Shown: positions 1 to 8,544 of the stretch, one piece after another
How positions within the stretch are numbered: the stretch's first letter is position 1
Layout of the letters: every line of letters begins with the position of its first letter
NCBI GenBank assembly: GCA_016794595.1
Contig: JAEUJN010000008.1
Location: forward strand, 300,174 to 364,173
Length of the DNA stretch: 64,000 nt
Direction: 5' to 3'
DNA from: Kineosporiaceae bacterium
Lineage (GTDB): Bacteria > Actinomycetota > Actinomycetes > Actinomycetales > Kineosporiaceae
Made by a program: the position numbers and the translations under genes
The notes under the pieces: generated by a model
Told to the model about the DNA's origin: nothing
Databases searched by the model: none
Seen by the model: only the letters and a program-made list of their open reading frames with translations

Positions 1-96
1 TTTGCCGGGGGTGCCGAGGATGGTTCCGACGAGGCGTCGGGATCGGGCGAACCAGGTCGCCGGCCGGGCCGACCGGATCCCGGGGGAGCGGGCTAG
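1..96 (+). CDS. possible 3' end of a CDS entering from the left (partial)
   Basis: Plus-strand frame 1 is open from the window edge to a TAG at 94-96 and would encode a short acidic and Gly/Pro-rich tail. Its stop overlaps the stop of rbpA on the other strand. In mycobacteria rbpA is convergent with the polyprenol-phosphomannose synthase gene ppm1, so a ppm1-like tail is one guess, but no motif is visible. Frame 2 is also open for most of this stretch, so the frame itself is uncertain. Confidence 0.22.
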   Translation, partial: FAGGAEDGSDEASGSGEPGRRPGRPDPGGAG

Positions 97-443
97 GCGG
101 TGCGGCGTCCGGTGAGCCGGCCGCTGCGCAGCAACTCCAGCCGCTCCTCCAGCAACACCTCGAGCTCGGCAGTGGTGCGGCGCTCCATCAGCATGTCCCA
201 GTGGGTGCGCGGGGGCTTGCCCGGCTTGGGATCAGGAGTCTCGGCATTCTCCCGCAGCGCGAGGGAGCCGCAGCGGCACTCCCACAGCGCCGGGATGTCA
301 GCCTCGAGGGACATCGGGACGATCATGGTGTGTCCGTTGGGACAGTGGTAGGTGATCTCCTGGCGGGCGGCCGGCTGGACGCCGACCTCGCTCTCCAGGC
401 TCTGGGCACCCAGTCGGGTGCCTCGCATGCTCCGGTCACTCAT
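93..443 (-). CDS. rbpA: RNA polymerase-binding protein RbpA
   Basis: This 116-residue protein belongs to the actinobacterial RbpA family, which binds RNA polymerase and the principal sigma factor and stabilises open complexes. The core holds a zinc-ribbon-like Cys/His set (HCPNGH and WECRCG), and the C-terminal sigma-interaction region carries the hallmark KPPRTHWDMLMERR. Length fits the family (about 110-125). A longer reading from GTG at 479 exists, but ATG at 443 is preceded by GAAGGA at good spacing and the family usually begins with an S/A-D-R-x-x-R-G-x-R-L-G sequence, as here. It lies 140 bp downstream of the MFS gene on the same strand. Identification is firm; only the start is a choice. 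Confidence 0.93.
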   Translation of the reverse strand: MSDRSMRGTRLGAQSLESEVGVQPAARQEITYHCPNGHTMIVPMSLEADIPALWECRCGSLALRENAETPDPKPGKPPRTHWDMLMERRTTAELEVLLEERLELLRSGRLTGRRTA

Positions 444-583
444 GGGATGCCATCCTTCGGGCGCCTCGACGGTGGTCACCTGAGGGAACGCCGGGTGTGC
501 GCGCGGTGTTCCTTACTCTTCGGAACTCATCGGACCTTTTGTCGGTGGTGGCCCCCTCACCCGGCCCGGGCCAGGGCAGAGGC

Positions 584-1969
584 TCAGACCACGGCCGGAA
601 CCTCGTTGCCCGCCTCGGTGATCCCGCGGCGCACGTCCACCCGGGAGAGCAGCAGACCACCCATCACGAAGAAGAGCACCAGCGCCAGGATCGCGTACCG
701 GTAGGACTGCGTGAGCTGGAACACCAGCCCGAACAACAGGGTGCCGAACCAGCTCGTCCCGCGCTCGGCGGCCTGGTAGAGGCTGAAGTACTCCGCCTCC
801 CGGCCCCGGGGGATGAGCTGGCTGAACAGCGACCGGGACAGGGCCTGGGTACCGCCCAGCACGATGCCGATCAGCACGCCGAGGGCGACGAAGATGCCGA
901 ACGCCCGATCGGGAACCAGGTACCCCAGGGCCACGACCACGCACCACAGCACCAGACCCGCCAGGATCGAGCGCCAGGCGCCGATCCGGGCCGCGGCGCG
1001 CCCGAACAGCAAGGCCCCGGCGATGGCCACGAACTGCACGACCAGGATGGTCACGATCAGCTGGTCGGAGCTGAGGTGCAACTGTTCCTGGCCGAAGATG
1101 CTGGACGCCGCGATCACGGTCTGGATTCCGTCGTTGTAGAGCAGGTAGGCGCCCAGGAAGAGCAACGTCTGCGGGTAACCCCGCAGATGCGTGAAGGTCT
1201 CCTTCAGCTGACCGAAGGACTCCCGGACCAGCCCCCGGCCGGCCGGAACGTGCACCGGGTTGACCGGTGGGCGGTCGCGCAGGCCGAGGTAGGGCACCAA
1301 GGTGAACGCCGCCCACCACACGCCGGCGGTGAGCAGGCTGACCCGGACGGCGCCGGCGGTGGACAGGCCGAGCGAGTCGTGGGCGCTGACCACCCCCAGG
1401 TTGACCAGCAACAGCAGCCCGCCGCCCGCATAGCCCAGAGCCCAGCCCCGGCTGGAGACGCCGTCCCGTTCGTCGGGGGTGGCAATGTCGATCAGGATGG
1501 CGTCATAGGCGACCAGGGACGACCCGAGGCACAGCGAGGCCACCATCTGCAACACCACGCCCAAGGCCCAGTTGGTGCCGGCGACGAACACCATGCTCGC
1601 CGCCGCCGCCGCACCGACCCAGGCGAAAGTGGCCATCAGGGAGCGTGCGCGGCCCGTGCGGTCGATCAGGGCTCCGACCATCGGCAGGACCAGGGCCGAC
1701 AGCAGGGTCGCCACCGTGATCGTGTAGAGCGCCAGCGACCCGGGGTTCACCGGGATCCCGAGCACCGACAGGTTGGTCGCGCAGACCAGGTCGACGTCCT
1801 GCCCGGGGCAGGCCGCCTGCTTGGCCACGCTGGTCAGGTAGGGGCCGAAGAGCACCGTTGCGGTGGTGGTCACGTAGGCCGAGTTCGCCCAGTCGTAGAA
1901 GTACCAGGCCCGGTGCTCCCGGCGGCGCGCCGCGGCGTCCGGCTCGGGCGTGACAGCAGCAGGTGTCAC
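584..1969 (-). CDS. MFS transporter, UMF1/Atg22-like
   Basis: This 461-residue integral membrane protein has about twelve hydrophobic segments. The N-terminal FYDWANSAY and the region after it are the signature of the UMF1 (Atg22-like) branch of the major facilitator superfamily. Related eukaryotic proteins export amino acids from vacuoles; the bacterial substrate is generally unknown. The GTG start at 1969 follows a GGGAGC-like site. The gene is downstream of the carbonic anhydrase/peptidase pair on the same strand, but a 16-bp perfect inverted repeat in the 69-bp gap may separate transcription. Family is confident, substrate cannot be inferred. Confidence 0.85.
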   Translation of the reverse strand: MTPAAVTPEPDAAARRREHRAWYFYDWANSAYVTTTATVLFGPYLTSVAKQAACPGQDVDLVCATNLSVLGIPVNPGSLALYTITVATLLSALVLPMVGALIDRTGRARSLMATFAWVGAAAAASMVFVAGTNWALGVVLQMVASLCLGSSLVAYDAILIDIATPDERDGVSSRGWALGYAGGGLLLLVNLGVVSAHDSLGLSTAGAVRVSLLTAGVWWAAFTLVPYLGLRDRPPVNPVHVPAGRGLVRESFGQLKETFTHLRGYPQTLLFLGAYLLYNDGIQTVIAASSIFGQEQLHLSSDQLIVTILVVQFVAIAGALLFGRAAARIGAWRSILAGLVLWCVVVALGYLVPDRAFGIFVALGVLIGIVLGGTQALSRSLFSQLIPRGREAEYFSLYQAAERGTSWFGTLLFGLVFQLTQSYRYAILALVLFFVMGGLLLSRVDVRRGITEAGNEVPAVV

Positions 1970-1989
1970 AGTCCATGCTCCCTTCGGGC

Positions 1990-2048
1990 CGCGGGGTGAT
2001 CCCCGACATCATGGCTGACGCGCACGGCGAACCGGGGATCACCCCGCG
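1990..2048. repeat. 16-bp perfect inverted repeat between peptidase and MFS genes
   Basis: Arms at 1990-2005 (CGCGGGGTGATCCCCG) and 2033-2048 (CGGGGATCACCCCGCG) are perfect reverse complements with a 27-nt loop. Each arm also contains GGGG-TGAT-CCCC and can fold on itself. The right arm overlaps the stop codon of the M15 peptidase gene (TGA at 2041-2039 on the minus strand). It is most simply a terminator or processing signal after the peptidase. The GTGATCCC/GGGATCAC core recurs in the hairpin at 25272-25297. Confidence 0.75.
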
Positions 2049-3238
2049 AACTCCCAGTGCCAGGGCTCCGGCAGCGACCCCTCCCGGCGCGCCCAGGAGG
2101 GGTGAAACCACCCGAAAGCCGGAGCATTGGCCTGCATCCACCGGTGCTCGGCGGAGTCGAAGTCCTGGATGCCCCCACACAGGTCGACCGCGGTACCCCA
2201 GCCGTGATTGCTGGTCCCGGGAGTGGCGGCCAGGCCTGGCTTGACCTGCTTCAGCCGCACCTGTTCGGCGTAGGAGCGGTAGGAATCGGTGACGCACAAC
2301 GGGCGCCCGAGGTGGCGGGCGAACTCGGCCGCGAGCTGGTCGAAGGCGTAGGCGGCGTCGGCCCGCAGGTGATGGCCGGGCGCCCCCCACAGCGGGCAGA
2401 GCGCCTCCAGCGGGATCTCCCCGTTGGCGAACAGTTGCATGTCCCCGCCGGCACAGCTGCCGACCGCCCCGGTGACCCGGTTGTCCCGACGCGTACCGCC
2501 GCTGCCCTCGGCGGCCGCGATCGCCCGGGCCTGGGCCAGCAGACGCGCCTGCTCCTCGGCCTGCTCGACGGCCGTCCGGGTGTCGCTGAGCCGTGCTCGC
2601 AGGCGGTCGAGGGTCGCCCGCTGGGCGGCCACTGCGTCGTCCCGGGCCTGTTTCGCCCGGTGCGCGGCCAGGACCGCGCGCTGGGTGGCCGCGGCCGCCT
2701 CGTCCGCCGCCTGGGCGGCGCGCCGCCGGAGGGCGGCAGCGTGGGACACCCCGGTCACCGTCCGATCGCTCTGGCGGCCGAGCAGCCCGAGCAGGTGCTG
2801 TTCGCGGGCGAGGTCGGCTGCAGAGTCACCGAGCAGGGCCGAGAGGGTCGGGTCGGCGGCCAGCCCGTTTCCGCTGCTGTAGGCCCGCCGGGCCCACGCG
2901 CCCAGTCGCGATCGCTGCCTGGCGAGCTCGGCCTCGGCCAGGTCGACCTCGTGGCGCCGGTGCGCCTGTTCGGCCGCTGCTCTCTGCTGGGCCTGGACCG
3001 CGAGGCTGTAGGCCTCCAGCGCGTGCGAGGCCTGATCGGCAGCGGTGATCATCTCCGACTCGGCCGCGGCCACCGCCTGATCCTGGTCACTCAGGGACCG
3101 GCGCAGCTCGGCCAATCCCGGTGTGCCGGCACCAGGGGAGGGTGGGGGGATGGGGGTGCCCTCTGCCGCCGCGGGACCCGGTGCCGCCGCCAGCGACAGG
3201 GCCACCACGATCATGGCGAACAGACGGCTCAGAGCCAC
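2039..3238 (-). CDS. secreted M15-family D-Ala-D-Ala carboxypeptidase with coiled-coil stalk
   Basis: This 399-residue protein has a signal peptide (about residues 1-25), a long Ala/Glu/Arg-rich coiled coil (about 40-220), and a C-terminal VanY/M15-type peptidase domain (about 275-399). The zinc site is visible as SNHGWGTAVD (His345, Asp352) and EPWHWEF (Glu391, His394). Such enzymes trim the terminal D-Ala of peptidoglycan stem peptides outside the membrane, and the coiled coil resembles cell-wall hydrolase regulators. The GTG start overlaps the carbonic anhydrase stop by 10 bases, so the two are translationally coupled. Catalytic residues are intact. Carboxypeptidase versus endopeptidase specificity cannot be told from sequence. 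Confidence 0.88.
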   Translation of the reverse strand: MALSRLFAMIVVALSLAAAPGPAAAEGTPIPPPSPGAGTPGLAELRRSLSDQDQAVAAAESEMITAADQASHALEAYSLAVQAQQRAAAEQAHRRHEVDLAEAELARQRSRLGAWARRAYSSGNGLAADPTLSALLGDSAADLAREQHLLGLLGRQSDRTVTGVSHAAALRRRAAQAADEAAAATQRAVLAAHRAKQARDDAVAAQRATLDRLRARLSDTRTAVEQAEEQARLLAQARAIAAAEGSGGTRRDNRVTGAVGSCAGGDMQLFANGEIPLEALCPLWGAPGHHLRADAAYAFDQLAAEFARHLGRPLCVTDSYRSYAEQVRLKQVKPGLAATPGTSNHGWGTAVDLCGGIQDFDSAEHRWMQANAPAFGWFHPSWARREGSLPEPWHWEFAG

Positions 3239-4041
3239 TCCACCTCACCGGTGGACAGGTCGTAGACCGCCCCGACGACCTTCAGGCTGCGCTTGGCGAC
3301 GAACTCGCCGATGACGGGGTCGCTCTTGAGCGCCTCGGACACCCGCTCGACGTTGAGCCCGATCACCGTCTCGACGAGGTCCTCGCCCTCGGCACCGATC
3401 TCCCCGGCCTCCTCGACGGCCGGCTTGATCGCGGCCACGAGATCGTCGATCGCCGTCCCGGTGGGTTTGGCCTTGGTCTCGACCGCCTCGACGGTGGCGT
3501 TCACCGCGCCGCAGGCGGTGTGGCCGAGCACGACGAGCAAGGGGATCTCGAGGTGCTCGACGCCGTACTGGAGCGAGCCCAGCACCGCCCTGTCGACCAC
3601 CTGGCCGGCCGAGCGGACGACGAACAGATCACCCAGCCCCTGGTCGAAGAGCACTTCCGGCGGCACCCGGGAGTCCGCGCAGGACAGGATGGCCGCGAAG
3701 GGATGCTGGCCGCCGGCCACGATGGCCCGCCGGGCCAGGGTCTGGTCGGGGCGCTCCGGGGTCCCGGCGACGAACCGGGCGTTGCCCTCGACCAGCAGCT
3801 CACGAGCCTGCTTGCTGGAGGGCGCCGCCGCGTCGTTGCGGTCGGGGGCGACGTGCTCCCCGCCGGTGTAGGCGACCCCGCCCGCGCCGAGCAATCCACC
3901 GAGGATTGCGCCACCGCCCAGGAAGATCGCTTCCCGACGGTTCGGCAGGTAGGCATCGATGCCCGACTTCGAGGAGGCCTTGGTGTCTCCCGCCTCGTCG
4001 TCCTCGGTGGCGGCCTCGGCCGTGTCGGTCGGCGCGCTCAT
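3229..4041 (-). CDS. beta-class carbonic anhydrase with twin-arginine leader
   Basis: This 270-residue protein has a polar N-terminus, then NRREAIFLGGG and a hydrophobic stretch (about 34-59) that looks like a Tat signal or anchor. The beta-carbonic anhydrase domain follows (about 80-270). Zinc ligands and the Asp/Arg dyad are present as CADSR (Cys121, Asp123, Arg125) and HTAC (His174, Cys177). It should interconvert CO2 and bicarbonate on the outer face of the membrane. ATG at 4041 is preferred over an in-frame GTG at 4050 because AAAGGTGG lies at good distance. It is the first gene of the carbonic anhydrase-peptidase pair. Confidence 0.9.
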   Translation of the reverse strand: MSAPTDTAEAATEDDEAGDTKASSKSGIDAYLPNRREAIFLGGGAILGGLLGAGGVAYTGGEHVAPDRNDAAAPSSKQARELLVEGNARFVAGTPERPDQTLARRAIVAGGQHPFAAILSCADSRVPPEVLFDQGLGDLFVVRSAGQVVDRAVLGSLQYGVEHLEIPLLVVLGHTACGAVNATVEAVETKAKPTGTAIDDLVAAIKPAVEEAGEIGAEGEDLVETVIGLNVERVSEALKSDPVIGEFVAKRSLKVVGAVYDLSTGEVEWL

Positions 4042-4154
4042 CTGCCCCACCTTTCGTGTCGCGGTCCTCCTGTCCTGTTCGGCCGGTGGTGGGCGCTCCT
4101 GTAGCCGGCCGGTCCACGATCGCCCGCCGGCGTGGGGGGACCTACGGTGTGGGC

Positions 4155-4637
4155 ATGACCGACGAGCGCAGGACCGTGCGGGGTGTCGAGGTCGACGACG
4201 AGGCGGGCCTGGACGCCGCCGGGCGCCTGCTGGACGCCTTCAACCGCGAGTACGACGACCCGACGCCCGGCCCGGAACCCCTGGCGGCCCGGCTGCGGGA
4301 ACTGATCGCGGACGGCGACACCCTCGTCCTGGTGGCTCAGGAGGCGGACGAGCCGATCGGCCTGGCCGTCGTCCGGCTGCACAAGGCGATCTGGACCCTG
4401 GCACTCGAGGCCTACCTGGCCGAGCTGTACGTCGTCCCGGAACGCCGGGGGAGGGGAGCGGGCCAGTCCCTGATGCGGGCCTGGCTCGACCGGGCGCGCG
4501 ACCTGGGCGCCGACTACGCCTACGTGATCACCAGCGAGGATGACATCGCCGCACGGTTTCTCTACGCCAAGAACGGGTTTCGCCGCACCGAGGGTGAGGA
4601 CGGCCCGTTGATGTGCGCCCTCGAGCGGGAGCTCTGA
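4155..4637 (+). CDS. GNAT family N-acetyltransferase
   Basis: This 160-residue protein spans one GNAT fold. The acetyl-CoA pyrophosphate loop appears as VPERRGRGAGQSL in motif A, preceded by the beta-strand LAELYV. The C-terminal half has the usual AxxFYxKxGF-type signature as AARFLYAKNGF. The acceptor is unknown. ATG at 4155 is chosen because a longer reading frame would run back through the opposite-strand carbonic anhydrase. The following exonuclease gene overlaps its 3' end. Confidence 0.87.
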   Translation: MTDERRTVRGVEVDDEAGLDAAGRLLDAFNREYDDPTPGPEPLAARLRELIADGDTLVLVAQEADEPIGLAVVRLHKAIWTLALEAYLAELYVVPERRGRGAGQSLMRAWLDRARDLGADYAYVITSEDDIAARFLYAKNGFRRTEGEDGPLMCALEREL

Positions 4638-5284
4638 TCGGTGGCGACCGGGGCATCCCCACCCCCGACGAGCGGCCCGGTCACGAGGTCCGCGATCGCT
4701 GGGTGTACGTGGTGACCGACATCGAGGTGGACGGTCACTGGCCAGGGCCCAACTCGATGTTGTCCTTCGCCTCGGTCGCGGTGCGCGCCGACGGCACGCG
4801 CTGCGGGGTGTTCGAGGCCGTACTGGAGAGGTTGCCGGGAGCCGCAGCCGAGCCGGGGACACTGGCCTGGTGGCAGAGCCAGCCGCCCGAGGCCTGGGCC
4901 GCGGCCCGCGCCGATCCGAGGCCCGCGCCCCAGGTGATGGCGGACTTCGTCGCCTGGGTGGCCACCTTGCCCCGACCGCGGACCTTCGCCGCCTCGCCCC
5001 TGGCCTTCGACGGTCCCTGGATGGACCACTACCTGCGCCGCTACACCCGGTACGGCCTCACTCAGGGTCCCGATGAGAAGGACCGGTTGTTCGACGGGCC
5101 GGGGTTGTGCCTGCGCAGCTACGCCGCCGCCGTGCTCGGATTCCCTGCGCCGGAGCTGCATGCCTCTGTGGTGCCACCTGCCTGGCTGGGCGACATCGAG
5201 CACTCCCATCGCGCCATCGATGACGCGCAGGGGTACGCCCACCTCCTGGTGGAGCTGTTCCGGCGGGCCGGGGTGCGGACCTGA
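4613..5284 (+). CDS. 3'-5' exonuclease/exoribonuclease, DEDDh (RNase T-like) fold
   Basis: The protein (223 residues from GTG 4613, about 193 from GTG 4703) shows the first exonuclease motif as TDIEVDG with catalytic Asp and Glu, a middle Asp in the AFDGPW segment, and the last motif as HRAIDDAQG (HxAxxD). This is the DEDDh arrangement of DnaQ, RNase T and the mycobacterial AS-type exoribonuclease. It would remove nucleotides from 3' ends of RNA or DNA. The long start overlaps the upstream acetyltransferase by 25 bases and the short one leaves a gap; the conserved domain begins at the short start, so the true N-terminus is open. Confidence 0.75.
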   Translation: MRPRAGALIGGDRGIPTPDERPGHEVRDRWVYVVTDIEVDGHWPGPNSMLSFASVAVRADGTRCGVFEAVLERLPGAAAEPGTLAWWQSQPPEAWAAARADPRPAPQVMADFVAWVATLPRPRTFAASPLAFDGPWMDHYLRRYTRYGLTQGPDEKDRLFDGPGLCLRSYAAAVLGFPAPELHASVVPPAWLGDIEHSHRAIDDAQGYAHLLVELFRRAGVRT

Positions 5285-5287
5285 CCG

Positions 5288-5836
5288 TCACAGTGGATCA
5301 CCCGAGGGACCGGTGGTCAGCTCGACGGCGATGTCGAGGTGCCCGGCGTGGCGGGCGTACTCGGCCAGTACGTGGAGACAGATCCACTCCAGGGTGGGCG
5401 GGTCGGCGGCGAACCGGCCACCGCGCGCGGCCGGCGTGGTGGGCCCACAGGTGCGCAGCACCGTTCGGGTCCGCTCGGCGACGGTGGCGAGGCGCTCGGC
5501 GAGCTCCGTCGCCGTGACGTCGTCCGGCACCTGCCAGCGGGCGCCGGGGCGGACACGATCCGCGTCGTCGGAGGGCCACGGATCCGGCACGTTCCAGTCG
5601 CCGTAGGGCTCGGTGATCGACTCGCCGAGAAAACCCCACACGAACCAGCGTTGCTCCATGTGCAGGACGTGCGAGAGCAGTTCGATCGGCGTCCACCCCG
5701 AGGGAAGGCGGCTGCGGCGCTGGTCGGCGACCGACACCGCGAGCACGCCGCGCACGATCTCGGCGCGCAACCAGTCGAGGTAGTCCGCCCAGAGGTCCAG
5801 GCCGCCTCGGCCATCGGGCGATGGTTCGGTGGTCAT
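5288..5836 (-). CDS. DinB/DUF664-family protein (putative mycothiol-dependent)
   Basis: This 182-residue four-helix protein matches the DinB-like DUF664 family common in mycothiol-using actinobacteria. Putative metal ligands are the His of SHVLHMEQRW and the His pair of RHAGHLD near the C-terminus. Family members include thiol transferases and maleylpyruvate isomerases acting on mycothiol conjugates. ATG at 5836 begins a typical MTTEPSPDG sequence; the frame extends upstream but that part is Arg/Pro-rich and not family-like. The gene is divergent from the MerR regulator, and the 3' end converges 3 bp from the exonuclease gene. Confidence 0.75.
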   Translation of the reverse strand: MTTEPSPDGRGGLDLWADYLDWLRAEIVRGVLAVSVADQRRSRLPSGWTPIELLSHVLHMEQRWFVWGFLGESITEPYGDWNVPDPWPSDDADRVRPGARWQVPDDVTATELAERLATVAERTRTVLRTCGPTTPAARGGRFAADPPTLEWICLHVLAEYARHAGHLDIAVELTTGPSGDPL

Positions 5837-6029
5837 GGGCACACTGTGCCCGGCAGGCGCGGTCACCGACACCTGGGGGAGCAGGCGGGTCGCACGCGCT
5901 GGCTGGGTCCGCACGCCCCGCGGCGCGGCGGTGGATGTGCCCGGCCGGTGAGTGCCCGGCTGCGCACGCTGGTCCGGCTTGACCCTCCAGTCGGGGGAGA
6001 CCGCAGGATCGAGGAGAAGGGAGGAATCG

Positions 6030-6851
6030 ATGGACGATCTGGTCCCGATCGGCCGGTTCTCGCGGATGACCCGCTTGTCGATCAAGGCCTTGCGCTTCTA
6101 CGACGAGCAGTGCCTGCTGGCTCCGGCATGGGTCGACCCGTCGTCCGGGTACCGGTACTACCGCCCGGGGCAGGCGAACCGGGCGGAGGCGATCCGGATC
6201 CTGCGAGCGGTCGACATGCCGGTCGAGGAGATCCGGACGGTGCTCGACGAGGATGACCGTGAGCTGACCGCCAAGCATCTGGCGATCCACCGCGCGCGCC
6301 TGCAGGAACGGCTGGCCGACCACGAGCGCATGCTGCGATTCCTCGAGGTGTTGATCGACCGAGGAGGAGAGGTCATGCCGTACCAGGTCACCACCAAGGA
6401 TGTTCCCGCCCGAACGGTTGCTGCGTTGACAGTGCACACCGATCACGCCGGCGTGGCAGAGGCGATCGCGGGAGGCTTCGCCACCGTCGTCGGCGCCCTC
6501 GGCGCGGCGGGGGCCACGCCGGCCGGGGCGCCGTTCATCATCTTCCATCAGGTCATCGACGAGCAGACCGACGGCGACCTGGAGATCTGTATCCCGGTGC
6601 CGGACGGCGTGGATGGGCCGGCTGGTGAGGTCGTCTGGAAGGAACTGCCCGGGGGAGTGGTGGCCAGCACCACCCATCGCGGGCCGTACGACGAGATCGC
6701 CCCTGCGTACCACACCGTGACGGGGTGGATCCAGGATCACGGGCACGCCATCACGGCACCCCCGTGCGAGGTCTACCTCAACGACCCGCACGAGGTGCCA
6801 CCCGAGGAACTGCTCACCGAGGTCCAGTTCCCGATCGACGCCGCCGGCTGA
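6030..6851 (+). CDS. MerR-family regulator with GyrI-like effector domain
   Basis: This 273-residue protein has an N-terminal MerR winged helix (IGRFSRMTRLSIKALRFYDE, then SGYRYYRPGQ), a coiled-coil dimerisation helix (about 80-115), and a C-terminal GyrI/BmrR-type ligand domain (about 118-273). Such proteins sense drugs or small hydrophobic ligands and untwist promoters with long spacers. GGGAGG lies 6 bases before ATG 6030. It is divergent from the DinB gene across 193 bp, the likely target. No resistance transporter is adjacent. Confidence 0.86.
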   Translation: MDDLVPIGRFSRMTRLSIKALRFYDEQCLLAPAWVDPSSGYRYYRPGQANRAEAIRILRAVDMPVEEIRTVLDEDDRELTAKHLAIHRARLQERLADHERMLRFLEVLIDRGGEVMPYQVTTKDVPARTVAALTVHTDHAGVAEAIAGGFATVVGALGAAGATPAGAPFIIFHQVIDEQTDGDLEICIPVPDGVDGPAGEVVWKELPGGVVASTTHRGPYDEIAPAYHTVTGWIQDHGHAITAPPCEVYLNDPHEVPPEELLTEVQFPIDAAG

Positions 6852-6862
6852 GACCCGCTCGC

Positions 6863-7563
6863 TCATGTGCGTCGGGCGAACGTGATGGTCTTCTTCCCGT
6901 TCGCAGCGGTGGTGAGGGTGTGGTCGAACGCGGGATCGTGCAGGCGTCGGTGGTGGAACCAGCACGCGGGCACGGCATCGTGCAGGTCGGTGGTTCCACC
7001 CCGTGACCAGGGACGTTGATGGTGCAGCTCGGTCCAGGCATAGGGCCGGTCGCAGCCCTCGGCGGCGCAGGTGTCGTAGACGGTGGCCAAGGCGACGCGC
7101 TGGGTCTCGGTGAACAGTCGCGACGACCGCCCGAGGTCCAGGGGCAGCGAGCCCTGGCCCCGCGCAGGGCCGCCCTGGTGGTGTGCAGGCCGTTGTCCAA
7201 CGCGCGCGCCAAACCGACCTCACGAGCGGCGGACGCGCCGTCCGAGGTGGTGGCCTTCGCCAACCAGGCGGCGGTACCGCTCATCCCCGCCCCGTCGCCC
7301 ACCCCCGCGGCGTCCACCGTCGCCACGGCGGTGAGCCGCACGGCGTCCAACCGGCGAGCCAGGCGCTCGATGGCCTTCACATCCTCACCTGTCACCACCG
7401 CTGTCGGTGCGTCCAGGCACGCTTGCAGAGCTATCACGGCGTCCACGGCGGTACAGATCCGACCGGGCATCGTCAACGGCGACCCCGCGCCGGCTTCGAC
7501 CGCCCCCAGAACCGTGACTCGTGCACTACTCGAACCCCTGTTCGATATCAACCAGTAGAGCAC
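6863..7563 (-). pseudogene. DUF222/HNH endonuclease (13E12-repeat type), internally deleted and frameshifted
   Basis: Two frames carry the two ends of one family. The N-terminal DUF222-like part (from about 7563 to about 7160) ends in HTTRAALRGARA. The C-terminal HNH part, in another frame, begins SLPLDLGRSSRLFTETQR and includes CDRPYAWTELHHQRPWSRGG and the second HH of the HNH site. The roughly 200 residues that normally join them are absent, and the junction near 7145-7165 shifts frame. Intact relatives are often multicopy and associated with mobile DNA. It is a clear relic. Confidence 0.85.
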
Positions 7564-7602
7564 TCAAACACCAGGGGAGCGACGCCCGGCCCGCAATCTC
7601 GG

Positions 7603-8322
7603 TCAGCCGGACGACTCCGCCAACACCGCGGCAGCCATGGCGCGCCGGGCGGCACAGCGCCTCGGCATGGTGTGCCAGTAGTAGGGAAAGGTGATCATCG
7701 CGATCAGGAGCGCCTCGGCAACGAGCGCCGCCAGCCACACCCGGTGGGCCTGCTCGAGGTTCAGTCCCAGGTCAGGGATGCCGCCGCAGGCGCGCAGGGA
7801 TTCGTGGAAGTACTCGTCGAGTTCGGCCAGGCGCGACCCGCGATACCCGGACAGCCCAGGATCTGCCAGGGCCTCGTGCGGCACCGCCACGTGACGCAAC
7901 TCGGTGATCAGACCCGCCAGATCGTGGGCCAACCCCTGCGACGAACCGTGCAGCGCCTCGTCCCAGGGCACCTCGGGTGGGTGACCATCGAGCCAGCGGG
8001 TCACCGACCATTTCTCGGGGTAGCCGAAGCCTGGTTCGCCGACAGCGACCACGTCGGGTACCGCCGTCGTGAGACCGTCCGCGATCACGGGCAACCAGCG
8101 GGCTTCCTTCTCGATCGTCTCCGACCCGCCGGGTTGACGCGGTAGCCGGACGAGCAGGTCATGGCCGAGACGGAACAGGACGTTCGACGATCCGGACGCC
8201 GCCAGAGGCTCGAGCGGCGACGCGGCGCGTTGCGGCAGTGATCGAGCCAGCAACCGGCGAACCACGGGGATGTCCACCGTCAGCTCGTCGGCATGCAGGG
8301 GGACCCTGGGCTCGATCGTCAT
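7603..8322 (-). pseudogene. aminoglycoside-phosphotransferase-like protein lacking the catalytic loop
   Basis: The 239-residue frame starts like APH/choline-kinase family proteins: an N-lobe with SGSSNVLFRLG and LLVRLPRQ, then WSVTRWLDGHPP and LAHDLAGLITELR. It then passes directly from the helical insert (SLRACGGIPDLGL) to the last helices (EALLIAMITFPYYWHTMP). The segment that should hold the HGDLxxxN catalytic loop and the DFG-like metal site is missing, about 60 residues, in frame. No phosphotransfer is possible by the family mechanism, so I call it a relic although it has no premature stop. It sits beside the broken HNH gene. Confidence 0.7.
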
Positions 8323-8400
8323 GGGCTCGATCCTCGAGGCCCTGACGCCCGTCGCACCACTCGATTACCCCCGGCCCACGACCCCCATCCGCACCTCGTA

Positions 8401-8438
8401 CTCAACGCCGATAATGCACATTATGTCAATTAGTTGAG
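8401..8438. promoter_or_regulatory. AT-rich nested inverted repeat (operator candidate)
   Basis: ATAATG (8411-8416) and CATTAT (8419-8424) form an inverted repeat around a CA centre. An outer pair CTCAAC (8401-8406) and GTTGAG (8433-8438) encloses it. The patch is strikingly AT-rich for this genome. It lies about 80 bp upstream of the phosphotransferase relic and about 110 bp upstream of the small membrane-protein pair, so it could be a regulator site or a scar. Confidence 0.4.
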
Positions 8439-8544
8439 CGGCAGTAGCGGCAGGGTCCCCTGAGGCCGCCTCGCCCGGACAAGGGCCGCGCAGGCCACAT
8501 TGCGACAATGATCCGCGTTGTGGTCTGCGTACTACCATCAGCCC

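Noticed and set aside
497..1999. 500-codon plus-strand open frame antisense to the MFS gene
   Set aside because: Its product is Gln/His/Arg/Gly-rich with no family character; the opposite strand is a clear transporter. Long antisense frames are expected at this GC content.
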